The notes: generated from the letters alone by a model not told the origin. 64,000 nt of DNA from Vibrio gazogenes (GCF_023920225.1 NZ_CP092587.1:1798001-1862000); one strand, 5' to 3'. Positions 37,413 to 47,008 are shown, counted from the stretch's first letter. Made by a program: numbers and translations.

Positions 37413-38402
37413 ATGAAAACAAGTGGTATTTTGAAATTATCAACTATTGCCCTATTGACTGCTACTGCACTGAATGTTCAGGCAGGAACCAGCGTCACCA
37501 ATGAAATGGGAACATTCGCGATCCACGGTGATGTGGAATTTAATAATGACTACCGTAACCAAGAAACAACCAACCCCGACACAACTACTTATGATCAGAA
37601 TGGCCGCCTTTTAATTGGTGTTTCCGGTTCGCGGGATGTGGGTAGCAATGGCTATATCAATGCAAATGCTGAGACATTACTGCATCTCGATGGTGACATC
37701 ACTGCCGATGATGCGTGGATTGCAATCGGTGAGAAAGCTGATTGGGAAATTAAAATGGGACGCTTTGAAGCATATGACCTCTTCCCTGCCGGTCAAGATA
37801 CGTTTGTCAATTACGCCCAAGACGTTTATATGACCAAGTATGCTCGCGGACGCAGTGATAACGGCCAGATAAATCTGTCCAAAACCACTGAACGCGTCTA
37901 TTTCGAGCTCAGCACCAACTTTATGGCCAATGATGACAGCAATATCAACGCAAGAAATAATGCTGTGTTTCTTCGTCCGGTCGTCGCCGCCACGCTGACT
38001 GACTCATTGAAGTTAGCCGTTGGTGCAGAAATTAATGCAACCGCAGACGAAGAAGATGCTGCTAATGATTTTTCCGGTTATGGTGCAACGCTGAACTATA
38101 TAATGGGCGACATCAATATGAATGTGAGCTATGCCACCCGTGACTTTGATGGCACCACCAACCAAGAAGATACCACCTACGGTGTCAACGCTCAGTATCA
38201 AAACTTCTTTATTGCCTATGTCTATGGCGAAACCGATACCGGCACAACCGCGAAAAGCACCACCGTCTATACCTCGTATAAATTCGCCAACATTATGGAT
38301 GTTGAAGACTTGGCACTGTACGCCGGCGGTTATTACTCTGACGTAAAAGATGCCGACAAGACTGACAGCGGTTTACGTCTGCGCGTCAAGTATCTGTTCT
38401 AA
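37413..38402 (+). CDS. Outer-membrane porin, probable oligosaccharide porin
   Basis: A 329-residue precursor. MKTSGILKLSTIALLTATALNVQA is a Sec signal; the mature part alternates short strands (FAIHGDVEFNND, RLLIGVSGSRDVGSNGYINA, WEIKMGRFEAYDLFPAG) and ends LRLRVKYLF with C-terminal Phe, the signature of barrel assembly. It resembles the small carbohydrate porins of vibrios rather than LamB. Its position after the AraC regulator suggests passage of the GH127 locus substrate (inference). Confidence 0.88.
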   Translation: MKTSGILKLSTIALLTATALNVQAGTSVTNEMGTFAIHGDVEFNNDYRNQETTNPDTTTYDQNGRLLIGVSGSRDVGSNGYINANAETLLHLDGDITADDAWIAIGEKADWEIKMGRFEAYDLFPAGQDTFVNYAQDVYMTKYARGRSDNGQINLSKTTERVYFELSTNFMANDDSNINARNNAVFLRPVVAATLTDSLKLAVGAEINATADEEDAANDFSGYGATLNYIMGDINMNVSYATRDFDGTTNQEDTTYGVNAQYQNFFIAYVYGETDTGTTAKSTTVYTSYKFANIMDVEDLALYAGGYYSDVKDADKTDSGLRLRVKYLF

Positions 38403-38495
38403 ATTTTCCCCACACTGCCTGTCCGCCCCATATCTGTTGTAACCCATGCGGTTTCAGTCACAGATATGGGGCTGACTCTTTATATTTCGGCTGAT

Positions 38496-39152
38496 TCAGT
38501 CGTTTGCACCAATCAATGATACGATAGCTTCCAGTGACGTGAAATATTGATCAGCCAGCGCAAACCGAGGATCCTGCTGGTGCGCGTTCACAACGAACGT
38601 CGTCATTGATGCAGCTTTGGCTGCGGTCATACCGGTCACACTATCTTCAATCACCAGGCATTGATCAGGCGACACATCGAGTTTTTGCGCAGCACTTAAA
38701 TAAACGGCAGGATGCGGCTTACCATAGTCTTCATCCTCGGCGCTACAAATTTGGCTGAAATACGCTTCGATCTCGAGGCGCTGAAGCACAGCTTGAATAA
38801 TTTCCGGCCCGGACGAGGTCGCCAAACCAATACGATAACCCGCCTGTTTTAGCGCATCTAAAAGTTGATAAACACCCGGCAGTGCACGACCATGAGCCCT
38901 CACCTGAACAATCAGTTTTTCTAGGATTTGCTGCGCCAGAATCGCAGGATCAATCTGAAGCTGACAACGTTGACACCAAGTCGAAGCAATTGCGTCTAAC
39001 CGTTTTCCCATGGTGTACTGAATACATGCTTCAACCGTGATTTCAGCACCATAAGTAGCCAGTGTTTCAATCTGTGCCTGTCGCCAGAATGGTTCTGAAT
39101 CAATTAATACACCATCCATATCAAAAATAACTGCTTTATATGGCAATGCCAT
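38496..39152 (-). CDS. hxpB: HAD-family sugar phosphatase (HxpB/YniC-like)
   Basis: A 218-residue HAD hydrolase of the beta-phosphoglucomutase-like subclass. Motif I is IFDMDGVLIDSEP, motif II LATSS, motif III YGKPHP and motif IV VIEDSVTGMTAAKAA. The helical cap holds the TMGKRLDAI loop typical of YniC (HxpB), which dephosphorylates 2-deoxyglucose-6-P and other hexose phosphates. It is likely monocistronic; the terminator at 39189-39214 separates it from the upstream barrel gene. Confidence 0.9.
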   Translation of the reverse strand: MALPYKAVIFDMDGVLIDSEPFWRQAQIETLATYGAEITVEACIQYTMGKRLDAIASTWCQRCQLQIDPAILAQQILEKLIVQVRAHGRALPGVYQLLDALKQAGYRIGLATSSGPEIIQAVLQRLEIEAYFSQICSAEDEDYGKPHPAVYLSAAQKLDVSPDQCLVIEDSVTGMTAAKAASMTTFVVNAHQQDPRFALADQYFTSLEAIVSLIGAND

Positions 39153-39188
39153 CTGCTATCTCTCCTCTGTTTACCGGGATTTGAAATA

Positions 39189-39214
39189 TAAAAAGCCAGC
39201 AAAATGCTGGCTTA
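39189..39214 (-). terminator. Rho-independent terminator of the outer-membrane barrel gene
   Basis: AAGCCAGC..GCTGGCTT with a short loop is followed on the minus strand by TTTATATTTC, 27 nt after the barrel gene stop. Confidence 0.85.
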
Positions 39215-39240
39215 AATTGATTGTTCGACGATGAGAAAAC

Positions 39241-39723
39241 TTAAAGAAAATGGAATGTGGCATTCAGATTGAAAGTTTTCATGTCATCGTCACCCATAAC
39301 ATAGGTCTGGTAGCTGGCACCGACAGAAATCGGCCCCATCATGAAGTATTCCGCACCGACACCGTACATCAGGTCAACACCGTCATCCACTTTGGCACCA
39401 TTGACCTTTTCATCCCAAGAATGCAAGCCGCCTTTGGCGTAAATATGCAACGGACCGAAATCAATACTTGGCTTAATGGCGAAATAGCCGGTTGTTGCTT
39501 CAGTTTTATTAGTTGGCGAGACATCAATTTCTTGAAATTTGGTGAAACCCGCTTCCAAGCCGATCAATGGCAGGATACCGGTTCCGACATGAATATTGTA
39601 GGCTGTACCATGTTCACCTTTAAAGTCAGATTGTCCAACGGAAGCGCCGCCATAAATCCATGAATCTGCCAAGGCAGATGTTGATGCACCTAAAAGTGCC
39701 AATCCAATTAATGTTTTTTTCAT
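39241..39723 (-). CDS. Small outer-membrane beta-barrel protein (8-stranded type)
   Basis: A 160-residue precursor with the signal MKKTLIGLALLGASTSALA. The mature protein shows the short-barrel pattern of OmpA/OmpW/Ail-like proteins: SWIYGGASVGQSDFKGE, LIGLEAGFTKF, YFAIKPSIDFGPLHIYAKGG, PISVGASYQTYVM and a C-terminal NATFHFL with terminal aromatic-hydrophobic residues. The ligand or role is unknown. It has its own terminator and is probably monocistronic. Confidence 0.88.
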   Translation of the reverse strand: MKKTLIGLALLGASTSALADSWIYGGASVGQSDFKGEHGTAYNIHVGTGILPLIGLEAGFTKFQEIDVSPTNKTEATTGYFAIKPSIDFGPLHIYAKGGLHSWDEKVNGAKVDDGVDLMYGVGAEYFMMGPISVGASYQTYVMGDDDMKTFNLNATFHFL

Positions 39724-39875
39724 GATGAACCTTCTCTACTTTTTCATCGGTGATCATACGGTTGGTGATCATACTATTGGTGTTGATACCAAAGCGGCAT
39801 AAAATTGCCTACGCTCGCCAAAAAACTAACAGAATTATCTGTAATAGTCTGTTTTATGCAAAAATCGAACCCAAA

Positions 39876-42800
39876 TTAACATTCACTAATTGCATTCTTG
39901 ATCCGCTTATCCGAAACGGGATAAGGCGTTCCAAGTTGTTGAGCAAAGAAGCTCACCCTTAACTCTTCAATCATCCAGCGGATTGCTTTAACATTCTCGG
40001 GAATCGGCGCACCTTTCGGAATTTTGTTCAATAACTCCCGATAGTCCTGCGTCACTGATTCTATTTTCAGCATATGAAGTCGATCTTTGTTGGGATCGAT
40101 AGGTAATTTTTCTAATCGACGCTCGATAGCCTTCATATACCTTAGGATATCCGGCAACTTTTTCCAACCGCATTCCGTGGCAAAGCCTTTGAAGATCAAG
40201 CTTTCAATTTGTGCTTTGATATCAGAAAGTGCAAATGCCATTGTAAAATCGACTTTCCCTTTCAGTTTTTTATTGATCTGATAGGCAGTTGTCAAAATTT
40301 CTTCAACTTGTCTTGCAATATCAACAACGGTATCACCTAACTCACCGCGAACATACTCTTTCAACGCTTCAAACGCCTCGGCCTGCCAGACTAATCCGCC
40401 TTGCCCATCGATAAGCTTATCGATACCACAGGCAATGCAGTCATCAATCAGATCCAACACTTTGCCATATGGATTGAAATAGAGTCCGAGTTTCGATTTA
40501 TTCGGTAGGTTGGTGTGCAAATATTTCACCGGAGACGGAACATTCAGCAAGATTAATCGCCGCTCCCCTGCTCGCATGGCGCGTTGTTGCTCTTGCTCGG
40601 TCTCAAATAGCTGAATAGCGACGCTGTCTTTTTCATCAACCAGTGCCGGATAGGCTCTGACATCGAAGCCACCTTTTTTCTGCTGATAGACCAGAGGAAG
40701 CTCACCGAAACTCCAAGTATGCAGACCTTTCTGTTCGATATCATCATCAGCAACCTGAGACAGGGTTTCTTTAACTTTGTCTTTCAGGCTCTCTTTTAAC
40801 GTGAATAAGTCTTTATTTTCCCGTAGCTTTTTATGCCGATGATCGACGGCCCGGAATGTGATTCGCAGGTGATCCGGGATCTGATCGATTTGCCAGTCTT
40901 CGCGCAGAATGGTCACACCGGACATCCGTTTCAGCTCTTTTTCCAGTGCGTCCAACAATGGCAGTTCCATCGGGGTCGTCCGGGCCAAAAAGGCATCCGC
41001 ATAGTTCGGTGCCGGTACAAAATTCTTGCGCAATGTTTTCGGCAACGATTTGATCAAATTGACCACAAGTTCATGGCGTAGCCCGGGGATCTGCCAGTCA
41101 AACCCCATCGGTTCAATTTGGTTCAATACGGCCAACGGGATATGAACCGTGACACCGTCACTATCATCACCGGGTTCAAATTGATAGCTGAGCTTCAGCT
41201 TGATGCCATTCTGATGCCAGAAATTCGGATAATCGAGTTCGGTCACATGGCTGGCATCACCTTTGAACAACATCTCTTTTTCAAAATGAAGATATTCCGG
41301 ATTCTCCCGGCTGGTCTTTTTCCACCACGTATCAAAGTGACGGCCGGAGACAACTTCCGTGCCGACGCGCTGATCATAAAATTGAAACAAGGACTCATCA
41401 TCAATCAGAATGTCCCGCCGTCTCGATTTATGTTCCAGCTCTTCTACTTCTTGTAACAGCTTGCGGTTTTGTTTGAAGAAAGCGTGTTTGGTCTCCCACT
41501 CACCTTCAACCAGCGCACTCCGAATGAATATTTCTCGGCTCAAGGTCGCATCAATCGGGCCATAATTCACGAGTCGTTTGGCAACAATCGGTACACCAAA
41601 CAATGTCACTTTCTCATACGCCATCACCGCTGCGCGCTTTTTCGACCAATGCGGCTCACTGTAGCTCCGTTTGATCAAATGTTGTGCCAGCGGTTCAATC
41701 CACTCCGGCTGAATCTTCGCCACCACTCTGGCCCAAAGTTTCGAGGTTTCCACCAGCTCAGCCGACATCACCCATTTCGGTTGTTTCTTAAACAGGCCGG
41801 ACGCCGGGAAAATATGAAAACGGGCGTTTCTCGCCCCGTGATATTCTTTCTCTTCCTGATCTTTGATACCGATATGAGACAGCAATCCAACTAGAATCGA
41901 GGTGTGCACCCCCTGATAACTGCCGGGTTCTTCATTCAGCTTCAGCCCGAGGTCATGCATACTCTGATGCAATTGAAAATAGACATCCTGCCATTCACGA
42001 ATGCGCAGATAATTCAGATAATCACTTTTACACTGACGTCTGAACTGATTACTACTCAGGGCTTTTTGTTGTTGTTTGATGTAATCCCATAGATTAACAA
42101 AGGTCAGAAAATCAGAGTCTTCATGATAAAAACGGCGGTGTTTATCATCGGCTGACTGTTGTTTGTCCGAAGGCCGCTCTCGCGGATCCTGAATCGACAA
42201 AGCAGCCGAGATAATCATCACTTCTTTCAGACATCCCCATTTCGGTGCTTCAAGCACCATACGAGCCAGCCGTGGATCTATGGGAAGACGCGACAACTTT
42301 TGTCCAATCTCGGTCAAGCGTTTTTTGCGCTCCTGAGATTGTGTCTGAATCGCACCTAATTCTTCCAGCAGCCGGACACCATCTTGAATATTGCGCTGAT
42401 CCGGGGCTTCAACAAAGGGGAATGCCTCGATGTCACCGAGCCCCAAGGCTGTCATCTGCAAAATAACCGATGCCAGATTGGTTCTGAGTATTTCGGGATC
42501 GGTAAACTCAGGACGAGATTGAAAATCATCTTCGGAATAAAGCCGGATACAAATCCCAGCTTCAACCCGGCCACAACGCCCTTTACGCTGATTGGCGCTG
42601 GCTTGAGAAATGGGTTCAATCGGTAAGCGCTGCACTTTGGTGCGGTAACTATAACGACTGATGCGAGCGGTCCCCGGATCAATCACGTATTTAATTCCCG
42701 GCACCGTCAGAGACGTTTCAGCAACGTTGGTCGCCAAAACAATTCTCCGCCCACTGTGGGATTGAAAAATCCGGTTCTGCTCACCTGCGGAGAGACGCGC

Positions 42801-43796
42801 ATACAAAGGCACAATTTCAGTATGTTTGAGGTTGCGCTTGCTCAAGGCATCGGCGGTATCCCTGATCTCACGTTCCCCGTTCATAAAGATCAGGATATCT
42901 CCCGGTCCCTCATCACTCAGCTCATCAACGGCGTCAAAAATCCCGTCGAGCTGATCACGCTCACTCTCATCTTCACCGGCTAAGGGACGATAACGGGTGT
43001 CCACCGGATACGTTCTGCCGGACACTTCAATGATCGGTGCGCCGTCAAAGTGCTGGGAAAACCGTTCAGGATCGATTGTTGCCGACGTGATAATGACTTT
43101 CAGGTCAGGACGCTTCGGCAGCAGCTGTTTTAAATAGCCGAGAATGAAATCAATATTCAGGCTACGCTCATGGGCTTCATCGATAATGATCGTATCGTAC
43201 TGATTGAGGAATCGATCATGCTGAATTTCAGCCAGCAGTATCCCGTCCGTCATCAATTTAATCTGAGTCTGATCGGATATCTGATCATTAAAACGCACTT
43301 TATAACCGACGAAATCGCCGAGTGAAGTTTTGGTTTCTTCAGCAATCCGGGCGGCGACAGAGCGTGCGGCTAATCGACGGGGCTGTGTATGACCAATGAC
43401 CCCATATGTGCCACGCCCCAGTTCAGCACAGATCTTCGGCAACTGTGTGGTTTTCCCCGAGCCGGTTTCACCCGCCACAATCACGACCTGATGTTTTTCA
43501 ATCGCTTGTGCAATGTCATCTCGTTTCTGACTGACCGGCAGAATCTCTGGGTAATCTAATACCGCAGAGGTTTGCTGTCTGAGCTCGGCTGCCATCATCG
43601 ATTTGGCAATGTCCTGAGCGATTTCATCAAAAACGGCCTGTCTGGCTTTGGGATTGTTAATTTTACTGGCCCCCTGAATCCGTTTACTCAGGCGGAACCG
43701 ATCTTTGAGCATACATTCGTTCAATGCATGACGCAGAGTTCCCGGAGTATTGGGCTGTGCCTGAGGGGGTTGGGTATGTGGCTGTGACGACGTCAA
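39876..43796 (-). CDS. hrpA: ATP-dependent RNA helicase HrpA
   Basis: A DEAH-box helicase of about 1306 residues from the preferred start. Walker A is VAGETGSGKTTQLPKI, the DEAH motif TIIIDEAHERSLNID, motif III SATI and motif VI QRKGRCGRV. HA2, OB and the long DUF3418 C-terminal region follow. E. coli HrpA is 1300 residues and rescues collided ribosomes. The start is most likely TTG at 43796 (LTSSQPHTQPP) with AGGA 7 nt upstream; the frame continues to an ATG at 43976 but that part overlaps the divergent gene and lacks helicase character. Confidence 0.95.
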   Translation of the reverse strand: MTSSQPHTQPPQAQPNTPGTLRHALNECMLKDRFRLSKRIQGASKINNPKARQAVFDEIAQDIAKSMMAAELRQQTSAVLDYPEILPVSQKRDDIAQAIEKHQVVIVAGETGSGKTTQLPKICAELGRGTYGVIGHTQPRRLAARSVAARIAEETKTSLGDFVGYKVRFNDQISDQTQIKLMTDGILLAEIQHDRFLNQYDTIIIDEAHERSLNIDFILGYLKQLLPKRPDLKVIITSATIDPERFSQHFDGAPIIEVSGRTYPVDTRYRPLAGEDESERDQLDGIFDAVDELSDEGPGDILIFMNGEREIRDTADALSKRNLKHTEIVPLYARLSAGEQNRIFQSHSGRRIVLATNVAETSLTVPGIKYVIDPGTARISRYSYRTKVQRLPIEPISQASANQRKGRCGRVEAGICIRLYSEDDFQSRPEFTDPEILRTNLASVILQMTALGLGDIEAFPFVEAPDQRNIQDGVRLLEELGAIQTQSQERKKRLTEIGQKLSRLPIDPRLARMVLEAPKWGCLKEVMIISAALSIQDPRERPSDKQQSADDKHRRFYHEDSDFLTFVNLWDYIKQQQKALSSNQFRRQCKSDYLNYLRIREWQDVYFQLHQSMHDLGLKLNEEPGSYQGVHTSILVGLLSHIGIKDQEEKEYHGARNARFHIFPASGLFKKQPKWVMSAELVETSKLWARVVAKIQPEWIEPLAQHLIKRSYSEPHWSKKRAAVMAYEKVTLFGVPIVAKRLVNYGPIDATLSREIFIRSALVEGEWETKHAFFKQNRKLLQEVEELEHKSRRRDILIDDESLFQFYDQRVGTEVVSGRHFDTWWKKTSRENPEYLHFEKEMLFKGDASHVTELDYPNFWHQNGIKLKLSYQFEPGDDSDGVTVHIPLAVLNQIEPMGFDWQIPGLRHELVVNLIKSLPKTLRKNFVPAPNYADAFLARTTPMELPLLDALEKELKRMSGVTILREDWQIDQIPDHLRITFRAVDHRHKKLRENKDLFTLKESLKDKVKETLSQVADDDIEQKGLHTWSFGELPLVYQQKKGGFDVRAYPALVDEKDSVAIQLFETEQEQQRAMRAGERRLILLNVPSPVKYLHTNLPNKSKLGLYFNPYGKVLDLIDDCIACGIDKLIDGQGGLVWQAEAFEALKEYVRGELGDTVVDIARQVEEILTTAYQINKKLKGKVDFTMAFALSDIKAQIESLIFKGFATECGWKKLPDILRYMKAIERRLEKLPIDPNKDRLHMLKIESVTQDYRELLNKIPKGAPIPENVKAIRWMIEELRVSFFAQQLGTPYPVSDKRIKNAISEC

Positions 43797-43935
43797 AGCG
43801 AATCCTATTGTATACTTGATTAAAACTGGCCGGATTGTATCACTGTCAGGCCATGACACCAAAAACTCCTTGGTTTTCATCATCAGTCTGACCAGACAGT
43901 TCTTACTCCAATCTGGTGCAGGTGTAAGGTTTTTG

Positions 43936-44364
43936 ATGTATATTTCGTTTGATGTCAGACATGCCGGTGAGACCAAAGATAACGTGAAAGCTTCTGAATT
44001 GATTCATATACTGAATGCCCTGCCCAATGATCCGGAAATCGTGACCGGAGAAACGTGGCTTCCGGAGCGTTTGCTGCACGCCAAATGTTTCGATGATTTG
44101 TTATTTTGTCAGTTTGATAATGCACCGGAAGAGAATGAGGGCGAAGAAGAAGGCAGAGGATTCGTCGATCATGAACTGTCGCTGATGAGAAGTCATATCA
44201 TGCAGATTTTTATGGAAAAAGCGCCTTTGGAACATAAACGGGATGCGATTCTGGCTTTAATTCTTTATGCGCATGAACACTCATCATCTGATGTCGTCGA
44301 GATGCTTGAACAGATCAGCCTGCAAGAAAACAGTTTGCAAGAAGGCAATGATCAAGAAATTTAA
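43936..44364 (+). CDS. Uncharacterised acidic protein, divergent from hrpA
   Basis: A 142-residue soluble protein from the ATG at 43936 (MYISFDVRHAG), which has GTAAGG upstream; the frame extends back to 43816 without a ribosome site. Visible features are ELIHILNALPNDPEIVTGETWLPERLLHAK and an acidic stretch (ENEGEEEGRG). I do not recognise a family. It ends just before the convergent SDR gene. Confidence 0.75.
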   Translation: MYISFDVRHAGETKDNVKASELIHILNALPNDPEIVTGETWLPERLLHAKCFDDLLFCQFDNAPEENEGEEEGRGFVDHELSLMRSHIMQIFMEKAPLEHKRDAILALILYAHEHSSSDVVEMLEQISLQENSLQEGNDQEI

Positions 44365-44388
44365 CTCATACGTCAGCGAAGCGCGTTG

Positions 44389-45450
44389 TCAACGCTCCAA
44401 TTTTCCGGTCTCAACTAGCTGCGCAAAGAAGTCGTTCATCGTCACCGACAATGGTCGGTATTTCAGCTCCAGTTCCCCAATACTTTTGGTATTGTTGCCT
44501 TTCCAAGCGTAGCCAACATTCTGCGTAATCGTTTTCCGAGTTATCCCCGGGTTGATCAGCGGCCCAAACAACCAGACAAGAAATTTTGGCAATACCCGTT
44601 TAGGCAACGGGTAATGTTTACCATATTTGGGTAACAGTTGACGCGCCATTTCAAGTAATGTCGTGTTACAACCAGAGATAATATACCGTCCTCGGGCATG
44701 CGTGGTATAACCGGCTGATAAATGGGCTTCAGCAACATCCCGGACATCAACGACCCCGATCCCCCAGTTCGGCACACCAACTCTCATGGAACCATCCCCC
44801 ATCTGGCGGATGATATGAAAACTTTCAGAGGTTATATCAGGGTTGACGGCAGGCCCCATCACCAGAGAGGGGTTGATGACAACTAGCGTCCACTGTTGTT
44901 GCGCCTCCGCGATACGCCATGCTTCTTTCTCAGCTTCGGTTTTAGAATAAGCATATGGATTATGCTCAGGAGAGCTGGAGTGATTCCAGACTTCTTCAGT
45001 CACCATACCGTGCTCTAAGTCTAACAGATCAGCATTATCACCATAAATCGCGGCACAACTGCTGGTCAAAACAACACGCTGTACTGACGGTGTTAACGTT
45101 GCCTGATTTAACACATTGTGCGTACCTTGCACGGCCGGGGCAATCAATTCGCTTTGCGGGTCACGAGCCTGAAGCCGAAACGGAGACGCCGTGTGAAAAA
45201 CCACGCGACAACCTTGCATGGCTTCAGCATATGAACCGTCATCAAATAAATTGGCCTGAAAATAGCGGAGTGTTCCCGGTGCGGTGCTCGCGACTCGGTT
45301 GAGAGGTTTGAGTTTGTCCTGATCCCTCAAATCACGAACTGTCGCATGTACTGTGACACCGGATTCAAGTAAGCGTTTGATCAGCCATCCAGCGACATAT
45401 CCTGTTGCGCCGGTGACAAGTACCGGCCATTTACGGTTAATGTAATACAT
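44389..45450 (-). CDS. NAD(P)-dependent extended SDR, dihydroflavonol-reductase-like
   Basis: A 353-residue Rossmann oxidoreductase. The cofactor loop VTGATGYVAGWLIKRLL and the catalytic YAYSKTEAEKEAW (Tyr-x-x-x-Lys) are intact; VFHTASPF and VVINPSLVMGP are typical of the dihydroflavonol-4-reductase/cinnamoyl-CoA-reductase group, which in bacteria reduces diverse aldehydes and ketones. It begins 4 nt after the TetR stop, so the two form an operon governed by the palindrome at 46057-46080. Confidence 0.92.
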   Translation of the reverse strand: MYYINRKWPVLVTGATGYVAGWLIKRLLESGVTVHATVRDLRDQDKLKPLNRVASTAPGTLRYFQANLFDDGSYAEAMQGCRVVFHTASPFRLQARDPQSELIAPAVQGTHNVLNQATLTPSVQRVVLTSSCAAIYGDNADLLDLEHGMVTEEVWNHSSSPEHNPYAYSKTEAEKEAWRIAEAQQQWTLVVINPSLVMGPAVNPDITSESFHIIRQMGDGSMRVGVPNWGIGVVDVRDVAEAHLSAGYTTHARGRYIISGCNTTLLEMARQLLPKYGKHYPLPKRVLPKFLVWLFGPLINPGITRKTITQNVGYAWKGNNTKSIGELELKYRPLSVTMNDFFAQLVETGKLER

Positions 45451-45453
45451 AAT

Positions 45454-46044
45454 TTAATCGAGCTCATCTAAACAAGATGTAGATATTGCAATGCCACGCC
45501 AAAACACACAAAACGCCTCTCGAAATATCATTTCAGCCTCATGCCAGCCATATTGCTTCCGATTCGTATATGCCACCAGTGCATGCAGGTAACTTTGCAC
45601 ATTGATACATATCAGTTCGGGAGACGTCGGATGGAGTATGCCGCTCTGCTGAGCATCTTTCAGTTTGTCGAGCATCGGCATCCATAACTTTTCTGCATAC
45701 TGACGTGCCGTTTCACCTAATACCTGCGAGGCATTCAGGACATTCATTGCCCGGTATTCCGTCAAATGATCGTAGGACCAGTGCGCAAAAGCAATCCATT
45801 GCTTAAAACAGACATCGAAGAGCGAAGCAGAGAAATCGACATCACTCAAAATAACATCAGCCATGTTTCGCTTGATAAAGATATAGACTTCATCGATTAG
45901 CATTTGCTTGGTCTCAAAATGATTAAACAACGTGCCATTAGAAACACCGGCTTCTTTCGCAATTGCTGCAGTCGCGACACCCGCCCCATCCTGAGCGAAC
46001 AAACGAATCGCGGCTTCTATAATCTGAAGTTTCTTTGTATTCAT
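45454..46044 (-). CDS. TetR-family regulator, probably autoregulated
   Basis: A 196-residue repressor from the ATG at 46044 (MNTKKLQIIEAA). The HTH is GVATAAIAKEAGVSNGTLFNHFETKQML. The frame continues upstream to 46227 but lacks TetR similarity and overlaps the operator. A perfect 24-bp palindrome (46057-46080) lies 12 bp before the start codon, a classic autorepression layout. It is first in a two-gene operon with the SDR reductase. Confidence 0.93.
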   Translation of the reverse strand: MNTKKLQIIEAAIRLFAQDGAGVATAAIAKEAGVSNGTLFNHFETKQMLIDEVYIFIKRNMADVILSDVDFSASLFDVCFKQWIAFAHWSYDHLTEYRAMNVLNASQVLGETARQYAEKLWMPMLDKLKDAQQSGILHPTSPELICINVQSYLHALVAYTNRKQYGWHEAEMIFREAFCVFWRGIAISTSCLDELD

Positions 46045-46056
46045 CAAAAATAACAC

Positions 46057-46080
46057 TTTAGAGTGACTAGTCACTCTAAA
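46057..46080. promoter_or_regulatory. Perfect 24-bp palindrome, TetR-type operator
   Basis: The arm TTTAGAGTGACT is followed directly by its exact reverse complement. It lies 12 bp upstream of the TetR start codon, so binding would shut off the TetR-SDR operon. Confidence 0.85.
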
Positions 46081-46115
46081 GTATACAAAAACACCCCTTG
46101 CGTCAACCATTATAT

Positions 46116-46134
46116 AATTGAGAATCATTTGCAT
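46116..46134. promoter_or_regulatory. Fur-box-like sequence
   Basis: AATTGAGAATCATTTGCAT matches the Fur 7-1-7 core (TGATAAT-N-ATTATCA) at 11 of 14 positions. It lies between divergent genes; the iron link is a prediction only. Confidence 0.4.
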
Positions 46135-46428
46135 ATTGACGAGTAACAGCTTGCTTTTAAACAGCATTGATCTCAAAACTAATACGGTGAGTGTTGAAAA
46201 TGAACCGGATCGCACTCTGATGGTCAAACTATCAAAAGAGCAGCAATGCGGTCTTGCAAGAAATAGGGACTTTCAAGAGGTTTCCATCAATTTGTAGAAT
46301 AACATTGCATGATCTTTCCCAAATGCAATTGGGTATAAAACAATCAATATCGACTGGATCACGTTTATTTTCTGCTGATCCTATGATATTTCTTACGGCT
46401 GATAATCAAGCGCTTCTGTGAGGAAAAT

Positions 46429-46878
46429 ATGTTTAATACCATTACATCGCTTTTTAAAGAACTACTTGAAGGTCAAGATCTCGGTCACCATGAAGATAGT
46501 CCGCAACTGGCTATTGCTTGTCTGCTGACTGAGGTGTCCGGTGCTGACCACGACATATCCGGACCAGAACAAGATGCGCAAACTCAGCTTCTCATCAAAC
46601 TGTGTCAACTGACTCAACCTGAAGCTGACAATCTACTAAAGCAGGCTGCACAACAAGTCAAAGATTCAGCGTCGCTCTATGATTTTACATCTCAACTGAG
46701 GGCGTTATCTCAAGAAAGACGTTTCGAACTGATTCAAGCCATGTGGGAAGTCGCCAATGCCGATGAATACATCGACCCATTTGAAGATGCAGTGATTCGT
46801 AAGACCGCAGAGCTTTTATATGTTGATCACAGTGAATTTATCCGAGCAAAATTAATCGTGACTGAGCATAAGTCTTAA
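46429..46878 (+). CDS. TerB-like co-chaperone-type helical protein
   Basis: A 149-residue all-helical acidic protein of the TerB (tellurite resistance/DjlA-like) fold: QLAIACLLTEVSGADHDISGPEQDA and, in mirror, LIQAMWEVANADEYIDPFEDAVIRKTAELL. The paired acidic metal-binding positions of TerB are visible in both. No ter genes accompany it, so it is a stand-alone member, common in vibrios and of unknown role. GAGG lies before the ATG. Confidence 0.88.
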   Translation: MFNTITSLFKELLEGQDLGHHEDSPQLAIACLLTEVSGADHDISGPEQDAQTQLLIKLCQLTQPEADNLLKQAAQQVKDSASLYDFTSQLRALSQERRFELIQAMWEVANADEYIDPFEDAVIRKTAELLYVDHSEFIRAKLIVTEHKS

Positions 46879-47008
46879 CGGGCAATACAGCTTCGCGGTC
46901 ACATCAGCGACTCTCGTCACGATCAACGTCACGCACTGACACCCGTTCATTTTCTGATAGAAGTCGGATACCCCGGATCGACTTCTTCTGTTCAATGTCT
47001 ACACATCC

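Larger units (their letters stand above)
46045..46428. other. 384-bp divergent region between TetR operon and terB-like gene
   Basis: It holds the 24-bp palindrome and a Fur-box-like site, listed separately. An open plus frame around 46181-46300 has no start or ribosome site I trust. Nothing else assigned. Confidence 0.5.

Noticed and set aside
43797..43976. 60-residue N-terminal extension of HrpA
   Set aside because: No helicase-family character, and it overlaps the divergent gene. The TTG start with AGGA gives the usual length.
46045..46227. 61-residue extension of the TetR regulator
   Set aside because: It would translate through the perfect palindrome; the HTH starts at the normal distance from the ATG at 46044.
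46133..46300. Open plus-strand frame containing SIDLKTNTVSVENEPDRTL
   Set aside because: No start codon with ribosome site and no certain homology; it lies opposite the TetR upstream frame and is probably chance.
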